From: Bacillota bacterium
GTDB taxonomy: Bacteria; Bacillota; Clostridia; Oscillospirales; Ruminococcaceae
Direction: 5' to 3'
Assembly: GCA_023433405.1 (NCBI GenBank)
Contig: JAEZCT010000003.1
Coordinates: 1-34,245 of the forward strand
Length of the DNA: 34,245 nucleotides
The notes under the pieces are model-generated. The model had not been told where the DNA came from, did not search any database, and saw only the letters and a program-made list of their open reading frames with translations. Both the position numbers and the translations under genes were made by a program. Below, piece after piece: positions 29,183 to 34,245 of the stretch; positions within the stretch are counted from its first letter, which is position 1, and every line of letters starts with the position of its first letter.

Positions 29183-29292
29183 ATACTATTATTGTGCCTC
29201 AAGGTGCTTATCCTCACCATGAAAAAAGGGGAGAAAAATAAAACGCCGCAGCCATGGGTATCGGCTGCGGCGTTCTATGCGGATAATAGTAT
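29183..29292. repeat. 110-bp segment bounded by ATACTATTAT/ATAATAGTAT inverted repeats
   Basis: Perfect 10-bp terminal inverted repeats. The interior differs from the 102-bp element and contains a 12-bp GC hairpin (AACGCCGCAGCC 29242-29253 with GGCTGCGGCGTT 29263-29274). The same termini, one mismatch, bound 2821-2933. It may be a second palindromic family, or a terminator flanked by chance repeats. Confidence 0.45.
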
Positions 29293-29340
29293 CCGCTTTC
29301 CAGCTGCTGCGAAAGGAAAACCCGGGGGGCTTCTCACCGG

Positions 29341-29823
29341 CTACCTTTGCGCAAGGTCACGCAAGGCTTCTCCCGTCAGGCGGTACGCTGTCCAATCCTC
29401 CATTGGCACCGCGCCCAGGGAGCGGTAAAAGGCGATGCTGGGCGCGTTCCAGTTAAGCACCGACCAATCCATGCGGCGGCAGCCCTGCTCCAGCGCAAGC
29501 TGGGCAAGCTTTTTAAATATCTGCTTTCCAAAGCCCATGCCCCGGTATTCGGGCAGGAGGAACAAATCCTCCAGATACAGCCCGCCGCGGCCTGTAAAGG
29601 TAGAAAAGTTGTAAAAATATAAGGCGTACCCAATCTCCTTCCCCTCCAAAACTGCAAAAAATACCTGCGCGGTATGCTTCTCAAATATCCATTCCCGCAG
29701 GGTCTCCTCGGTTGCCTCAACCTCGCCGAGCATCTTTTCATACTCCGCAAGAGCCTTGATAAAGGTTAAAATAAGCGCGGTGTCGTTCTCGGTGGCAAAA
29801 CGGAATTCACAGGTTTGCTTCAT
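29341..29823 (-). CDS. GNAT-family N-acetyltransferase (diamine acetyltransferase-like)
   Basis: A 160-aa acetyltransferase close in pattern to spermidine/spermine and diamine acetyltransferases: FRFATENDTALILTFIKALA at the N-terminus, FYNFSTFTGRGGLYLEDLFL, then PEYRGMGFGKQIFKKLAQLA (the CoA-binding R-x-x-G-x-G loop) and WNAPSIAFYRSLGAVPM. ATG 29823 (MKQTCEFRFA) follows GGGAG at 9 nt. The frame remains open a further 39 codons, to an ATG inside the palindromic element at 29892-29993. That extension is repeat-derived and unlikely to be native. Confidence 0.9.
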   Translation of the reverse strand: MKQTCEFRFATENDTALILTFIKALAEYEKMLGEVEATEETLREWIFEKHTAQVFFAVLEGKEIGYALYFYNFSTFTGRGGLYLEDLFLLPEYRGMGFGKQIFKKLAQLALEQGCRRMDWSVLNWNAPSIAFYRSLGAVPMEDWTAYRLTGEALRDLAQR

Positions 29824-29891
29824 GCTGCCATTCTCCCTTTTTGTCTGTTTTATATGGACCCCATCCCATCGGGTATTCGTCTCACGCAGTA

Positions 29892-29993
29892 ATACTAATC
29901 CCCTCAAAAAGAGTCGATAAAAATCCGCGTGAAAACCCATAAATTAAAGCTTTTCACTTGATTTTTATACTCTTTTAAATCGGATATTAGTAT
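29892..29993 (-). repeat. 102-bp palindromic MITE-like element, full copy 6
   Basis: ATACTAATCCCC to GGATATTAGTAT, located between the GNAT start and the typA stop. It opens an in-frame ATG at 29940 that runs without a stop into the GNAT gene. Confidence 0.9.
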
Positions 29994-30007
29994 AAGGATA
30001 AAGCAAA

Positions 30008-30026
30008 GGGCGCACACTGTGCGCCC
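30008..30026 (-). terminator. typA terminator
   Basis: GGGCGCAC/GTGCGCCC, 8-bp stem with a 3-nt loop, followed on the minus strand by TTTGCTTTATCC. It lies 21 bp beyond the typA stop codon. Confidence 0.65.
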
Positions 30027-30046
30027 GAAAATAGTTAAAACAATAC

Positions 30047-31873
30047 TTAGCCCACGGTAATGGTGCGCGAGGCCTTGGCGCGCTGGTCGCGGTTTAAAAT
30101 GCGCTTGCGGATACGGACGGTTTTGGGGGTAACCTCCAAAAGCTCATCCTCCGCCAAGAACTCGAGGGCCTCCTCTAGGCTGAGGTTTTTGGGGGGTGTC
30201 AGGCGCAGGGCCTCGTCACTGCCGGAGGCGCGCATGTTGGTGACATGCTTTCTCTTGCAGACGTTAACCACCACATCCTCCGCCTTGGGGGAGGAGCCGA
30301 CAATCATCCCCTCATACACCGGCACGCCCGCGCCTAAGAACAGCGCGCCGCGCTCTTGGGCATTGTACAGACCATAGGTAACGGTCTCGCCCGTTTCAAA
30401 GGCAATCAGCGAGCCCGTGGTGCGGCGGGGAATCTCGCCCTTATAGGGGCAGTAGCCGTCAAACACGGTGTTCATAATACCCTCGCCCCGCGTATCGGTT
30501 AAAAACTCGCTGCGGTAGCCAAACAGTCCGCGGGCGGGTACAATAAACTCCACTCTCATGCGGCTGCCTACGGGGTGCATCTGAACCAGCTCGCCCTTGC
30601 GCACTCCCATCTTTTGCATTACCGAGCCAAGCGCTTCCTCTGGTACATCCACCACCAGGCGCTCCATTGGCTCGAGCAGGGTTTCGCCTTCCTTTTTAAA
30701 CAGCACATGGGGCATACTCACCTGAAACTCATAGCCCTCACGGCGAATGGTTTCAATGAGGATGGAAAGGTGCATTTCACCGCGCCCCGATACCTTAAAG
30801 CTCTCCGCCGACTCGGTTTCGGCCACATGCAGCGAGACGTCCTTTAAAAGCTCCTTAAACAAGCGGTCGCGCAGGTGACGGCTGGTAACATACTTGCCCT
30901 CGCGTCCCGCGAAGGGGCTGTCGTTTACCGAGAAGGTCATTTCCACCGTCGGCTCGCTTATTTTAACAAAGGGCAGCGACTCTACGGCAGAGGGGTCGCA
31001 GACCGTGTTGCCAATGGAGATATCCTCAATACCCGAGAAGCAGACGATATCGCCAATGCTCGCCTCCTCAACCGGCTCGCGCTTTAAGCCCTCGATTTGG
31101 AACAGGGCGACGATCTTGCCGCGGTAGGGCTTTTGCCGCTCATGCCAGTCGGTGACCATTACATCCATATTGGTGCGAATGCGTCCGCGCTCCACACGCC
31201 CGATGGCGATGCGTCCGACGTACTCGTTATAATCGATGGAGGAAACCAGAACCTGCAAGGGCTGCTCCGGCTCGCCCTCGGGGGCGGGGACGTAATCTAC
31301 AATCTTATCAAACAGCGGCGTCAGGTCCTCGCCGGGCGCGTCGGGGTCAAGAGACGCAGTGCCTTCACGGCCCGAGCAGTATACCACGGGGCTTTCCAGC
31401 TGTTCCTCGGTGGCGTCAAGATCCAAAAGAAGCTCGAGCACCTCGTCGGCAATTTCATGCAGACGCGCGTCGGAGCGGTCTATTTTATTGACCACGACAA
31501 TAACCTTATGTCCAAGCGCCAAGGCGCGTTCGAGTACAAAACGGGTTTGGGGCATGGGGCCTTCAAAGGCATCCACCAGCAGCAAAACGCCGCTTACCAT
31601 TTTAAGAATGCGCTCCACCTCACCGCCAAAGTCGGCATGGCCGGGGGTGTCTACGATGTTTATTTTAATACCCTTCCACCGGACGGCGGTGTTTTTGGCG
31701 AGAATGGTAATGCCGCGCTCGCGCTCCAGATCGCCGGAATCCATGACCCGTTCGCTGACGACCTGATTTTCCCGGAATGCGCCGCCCTGCCGTAGCATCT
31801 CATCCACCAAGGTGGTCTTGCCATGATCGACGTGCGCGATGATAGCGATATTGCGTAAATCTTCTCTTATCAA
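30047..31873 (-). CDS. typA: Ribosome-associated translational GTPase TypA/BipA
   Basis: EF-G-like GTPase that binds the ribosome and helps 50S assembly, mainly under stress or cold. GTP-binding motifs are AHVDHGKT (G1, 13-20), RERGIT (51-56), DTPGHADF (G3, 75-82) and NKID (G4, 129-132). The EF-G domain II, III and V-like parts follow, with SGRGEMHLSILIETIRREGY and the TypA-specific C-terminal domain (RGLFGYRSEFLTDTRGEGIM). Length, 608 aa, is normal. The start codon is TTG (31873); AAGGAG at 31888-31883 is 9 nt upstream and supports it, and the next residues IREDLRNIAIIAHVDHG fit the family. A TATAAT on the minus strand (31942-31937) may be the -10. Confidence 0.97.
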   Translation of the reverse strand: MIREDLRNIAIIAHVDHGKTTLVDEMLRQGGAFRENQVVSERVMDSGDLERERGITILAKNTAVRWKGIKINIVDTPGHADFGGEVERILKMVSGVLLLVDAFEGPMPQTRFVLERALALGHKVIVVVNKIDRSDARLHEIADEVLELLLDLDATEEQLESPVVYCSGREGTASLDPDAPGEDLTPLFDKIVDYVPAPEGEPEQPLQVLVSSIDYNEYVGRIAIGRVERGRIRTNMDVMVTDWHERQKPYRGKIVALFQIEGLKREPVEEASIGDIVCFSGIEDISIGNTVCDPSAVESLPFVKISEPTVEMTFSVNDSPFAGREGKYVTSRHLRDRLFKELLKDVSLHVAETESAESFKVSGRGEMHLSILIETIRREGYEFQVSMPHVLFKKEGETLLEPMERLVVDVPEEALGSVMQKMGVRKGELVQMHPVGSRMRVEFIVPARGLFGYRSEFLTDTRGEGIMNTVFDGYCPYKGEIPRRTTGSLIAFETGETVTYGLYNAQERGALFLGAGVPVYEGMIVGSSPKAEDVVVNVCKRKHVTNMRASGSDEALRLTPPKNLSLEEALEFLAEDELLEVTPKTVRIRKRILNRDQRAKASRTITVG

Positions 31874-31888
31874 AAGTGCTTACTCCTT

Positions 31889-32089
31889 ATTGCGCGCGAT
31901 GGCGCACGGTTTCCCGCCAAAATTTCATACCTTTCAATTATAACCGTAACTCGAGCGCTTTTCCACAAGCTGTTTTTACGAAACTGTGCATATTTCGTTT
32001 GAAATTTTTGATGTTTTAAACAAATTTGCATTAAAAAATGCTTTTCTAACCGCGAAAATACCGCCGCTTATTCTATCGGGATTATTTAT
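31889..32089. other. Divergent control region between typA and GH5-like gene
   Basis: AT-rich spacer with a TATAAT for typA (minus, 31942-31937) without a good -35 at 17 bp. No gene and no element copy are visible. Confidence 0.35.
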
Positions 32090-32117
32090 TTGACAATAAA
32101 TAATTATGTAATATAAT
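32090..32117 (+). promoter_or_regulatory. Promoter of GH5-like lipoprotein gene
   Basis: TTGACA (32090-32095), 16 bp, TATAAT (32112-32117); both hexamers are perfect consensus. The leader to the start codon is about 85 nt. Confidence 0.75.
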
Positions 32118-32210
32118 AAAACCACGCTTATATATTATGATATTATGGATGGCGGTGCTTTGGTTTTTTATGCCCCCTTCCATGAAGATGAAAGGTGATG
32201 TCTCACATAA

Positions 32211-33941
32211 ATGAAGAAACTATGCCTTGCTTTATCTGTACTGCTGCTCATTGCCATACTCGTAAGCTGTGTAGCCGCGCCTTCCCCCGGTTTGCCCTCC
32301 TCCAGCGCGGCACCGGCCGTTTCATCCGTGCCACAGGGGGATGACGGGGCTTCTTGGCCTGTATATCTTAAAAAATCAAAGATAGCGAGCCAGCCGGCGA
32401 GTTTTATCCCTATCGATGAGGTTGGAGGCTTTGACCCCGCAATTATAACAAAGGAGCTGCTTGCAAAGCCCTCGTCGCTGCCTGATGCCTCTGTGGAGTC
32501 AATTCCATACTGGACAGGCTTTGTTATTGATAACATGGCGACCATTAACTTTGCGGACGCCAGATGGAAAGACCTGACGGACGGCTCGGGTAATTTTTAT
32601 GAGGAAAATATTAAAGTAATTGCCGATGAGGGCTTTAACTGCGCTCGGGTTTTATACAGCTTATCTTACCTTTCCAATGTGGACGACCCGCTTAGCATTA
32701 ACGAAACACAGCTAAAAAGTCTGGATGAGCTGATTTCATGGGGCATAAAATACAATGTTCACATCATGCTAAGCATAACCGGGCTGCCCGGCAAGGGGGC
32801 GGAAATGGACGAGCAAACTAAATATATCTGGCCGAATGAGGCTCTGGATAATGAGTTTGTGTCTACCAACAACACCCTGTTTTCTGATACCCAGCTTGCG
32901 GATTTATACCGGCAATATATGGCCATGCTGGTATCACGCTACCGGGAGCTGCCCAGCCGCTACCTAAGCGTGGAGCTATTGGCGGAGCCTGCTGTGCCGG
33001 ATTGGGATGTAACCGTTTATGAGGATGTGCTGGTTCCGATTGTCAGTGAGCTCAAAGGCATTGACCCCCAGCGTATTTTTATTGCAAACGATGTCGCAAA
33101 GCAGGTTCCCGAGCGGCTCGCGGAGATAGGCTGCGCGCTATCGCTGCATAACCACATATATTCGGTAGACAATTCACGCTTTCCGGAGATAGAGTATCAG
33201 CCCACATGGCCAATGCAGTATTTTCCGGGGATAATCAACGATCCAAACCAAGTGCTTACTTTGGTCAGCGAGCAGGGCTTTGGGCAGGGAACCGTTGAGG
33301 TTTATGTTAATCATCTGGATTGGAGCAAAGGCGGCCTTACCGTGAAAGCCGACGGGCAGGAGATATTAAGCGCTGTGCCCGATAAATCCGGCTGGTTCAG
33401 CGCCGATTTGGCGCAGGGAGTAAAAAAGCTGACCATCGGAATAAACCAGCCCGGCCACATTGAGATTAATGGGGTAAGGGTAGCTCAAAGCGGTTTGGAG
33501 CCTGTGACACTGGTACGGCACGACATCTATACCTCGGAAGAACCCAACGAAATGCCGACAATTATGGTTCACCCCGACGGGGCGCTTGAAAACATCTCCG
33601 GTCAGGCCTTGGATTCCGACTACTTTTACCGTACCTACCTAAAAAAGTTTATTGACACCACAAAAAAATACAATGTCGGCTTTTTAATGACCGAGGTCGG
33701 AACCGATACCTACAGCCTTTCTAAGGAGGATTATAAAGCATACGAGAGCACATGGCTGAAAGCGCTGCGTGACAACAATATTCCTTGGATGTATAACTGC
33801 CTGCACGGGGTGTTCGCTCCTCAAGGCTCTGTTCAGACGGATGTTGCGTACTCGTGTGGCTTTACGCAAATAGAGCAGGTTCCCGGCACGCCCTTTGAAA
33901 AGGTTACGGAGATTTTTGAGTTTTTGCAAAGCTACAGGTGA
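32211..33941 (+). CDS. GH5-like (cellulase-superfamily) lipoprotein with inserted beta-domain
   Basis: Surface lipoprotein: lipobox LVSC with Cys20, a Ser/Pro/Ala linker to about residue 50, then a TIM-barrel glycoside hydrolase of the GH5/clan A type. Barrel signatures are GFNCARVLYSL (141-151), NVHIMLSITGL, YLSVELLAEP with acid/base E259, SLHNHIY (311-317), FLMTEVGT with nucleophile E495, and PWMYNCLHG with W526. The usual Asn before the acid/base (NEP) is Ala (AEP). Residues about 346-428 interrupt the barrel between HNHIY and the nucleophile strand and look like a carbohydrate-binding beta-sandwich (TVEVYVNHLDWSKGGLTVKA, GWFSADLAQGVKKLTIGI, GHIEINGVRV). Length is 576 aa. The substrate is unknown. 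AAAGGTGA precedes the ATG by about 14 nt. Confidence 0.82.
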   Translation: MKKLCLALSVLLLIAILVSCVAAPSPGLPSSSAAPAVSSVPQGDDGASWPVYLKKSKIASQPASFIPIDEVGGFDPAIITKELLAKPSSLPDASVESIPYWTGFVIDNMATINFADARWKDLTDGSGNFYEENIKVIADEGFNCARVLYSLSYLSNVDDPLSINETQLKSLDELISWGIKYNVHIMLSITGLPGKGAEMDEQTKYIWPNEALDNEFVSTNNTLFSDTQLADLYRQYMAMLVSRYRELPSRYLSVELLAEPAVPDWDVTVYEDVLVPIVSELKGIDPQRIFIANDVAKQVPERLAEIGCALSLHNHIYSVDNSRFPEIEYQPTWPMQYFPGIINDPNQVLTLVSEQGFGQGTVEVYVNHLDWSKGGLTVKADGQEILSAVPDKSGWFSADLAQGVKKLTIGINQPGHIEINGVRVAQSGLEPVTLVRHDIYTSEEPNEMPTIMVHPDGALENISGQALDSDYFYRTYLKKFIDTTKKYNVGFLMTEVGTDTYSLSKEDYKAYESTWLKALRDNNIPWMYNCLHGVFAPQGSVQTDVAYSCGFTQIEQVPGTPFEKVTEIFEFLQSYR

Positions 33942-33999
33942 CCCTTTTGCAGCAGGCACCCATAGCAAAGCCTACCAAAATAAGATAACGCCTAATGAA
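33942..33999. other. Short 3' spacer
   Basis: Nothing is recognised between the GH5-like stop codon and its terminator. Confidence 0.3.
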
Positions 34000-34043
34000 G
34001 AACCGCGCTTGGTCACATTACGCCAACGCGCGGTTCCTCTTTT
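34000..34043 (+). terminator. Terminator of GH5-like gene
   Basis: GAACCGCGC (34000-34008) with GCGCGGTTC (34028-34036), 19-nt loop, then CTCTTTT. Confidence 0.7.
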
Positions 34044-34056
34044 AGACGTTTATGCG

Positions 34057-34229
34057 CTATGGTTTATTGGAGTTTCCAAAAACCTATTTTATAAACTTTG
34101 TTATTTGGTTGGCTTTTGGGTAATCATCATCAAGTTGTTGGAACGTCGGCTCCCGCGCCGACAGGCGGCTTACTTTTCTTGTTCGAGAAAAGTAAGCAAA
34201 AGCGAAGCAGGGACACCCTGCACCCAGCT
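34057..34229 (+). repeat. Three-hairpin direct repeat, copy 2 (173 bp)
   Basis: Second copy of the repeat at 27513-27693, same strand, with the same three hairpins and the same end CACCCAGCT. Flanking sequence after the end differs (CAAAGCAAGGGC here, palindromic element there), which fixes the right boundary. The window ends 16 bp later. Confidence 0.85.
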
Positions 34230-34245
34230 CAAAGCAAGGGCAAAC

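Noticed and set aside
1654..29993. CRISPR array as explanation for the regularly recurring repeat
   Set aside because: Copies are kilobases apart, in both orientations, 102 bp long and self-complementary; there are no spacers of constant length and no cas genes.
31097..31795. 232-codon plus-strand frame antisense to typA
   Set aside because: Antisense shadow of a highly conserved gene with no ribosome binding site or domain.

Overview
The window looks like a chromosomal segment of a Gram-positive, anaerobic Bacillota of class Clostridia, probably near the Oscillospirales. This is inferred from four things: AAGGAGG-type ribosome binding sites, lipobox lipoproteins, a single-chain glycyl-tRNA synthetase, and a six-gene Rnf operon in the clostridial order C-D-G-E-A-B. 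Genes are moderately GC-rich and the spacers are AT-rich. No phage, plasmid, CRISPR or rRNA genes are visible.

Layout. 1-2950: an XRE-type regulator and a CPBP membrane protease. 3039-9179 (minus strand): rnfC-D-G-E-A-B, the ferredoxin:NAD+ oxidoreductase ion pump, preceded by a NusG-domain-II protein. 9782-11161 (minus): glyS. 11328-13721: an AT-rich M23 peptidase fragment, an RCC1-repeat lipoprotein and a second lipoprotein. 14017-14940: an AEC-family transporter. 14941-15227: a consensus promoter, tRNA-Pro(TGG) and its terminator. 15610-17299: an AbrB-like regulator translationally coupled to an ABC ATPase and permease, flanked by 77/78-bp direct repeats that each contain the tRNA terminator. 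17761-18220: gene debris, including a decayed homocysteine S-methyltransferase. 18253-25617: a GNAT acetyltransferase, an XRE/membrane-protein pair, an AraC-GyrI regulator, a creatininase-family amidohydrolase, a zinc-ribbon membrane protein, a MerR-GyrI regulator and a proline-rich zinc-ribbon membrane protein. 25681-29823: an orphan LytTR response regulator, a lipoprotein, a TetR/membrane-protein operon and a second GNAT. 30047-31873: typA/bipA, starting with TTG. 32211-33941: a GH5-like lipoprotein with an apparent beta-domain insertion.

The most striking feature is not a gene. A 102-bp, almost fully self-complementary element (ends ATACTAAT/ATTAGTAT) occurs in six full-length copies and about five decayed or truncated ones, roughly one per 3 kb. 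One copy sits inside the rnf operon. Others abut stop codons or supply start codons to spurious or extended reading frames. It looks like a non-autonomous, MITE-like palindromic element; no transposase is present in the window. Two further repeat types accompany it: a 173-181-bp direct repeat built of three successive hairpins (27513 and 34057), and the tRNA-terminator repeat around the ABC cassette.

Regulatory genes are dense (seven one- or two-component regulators). Several carry visible operator candidates: overlapping palindromes before the tetR gene, repeated TGCAAAG motifs before the small XRE gene, and a perfect 14-bp palindrome before the merR gene. All functions are inferred by reading the translated sequence; no database search was run.
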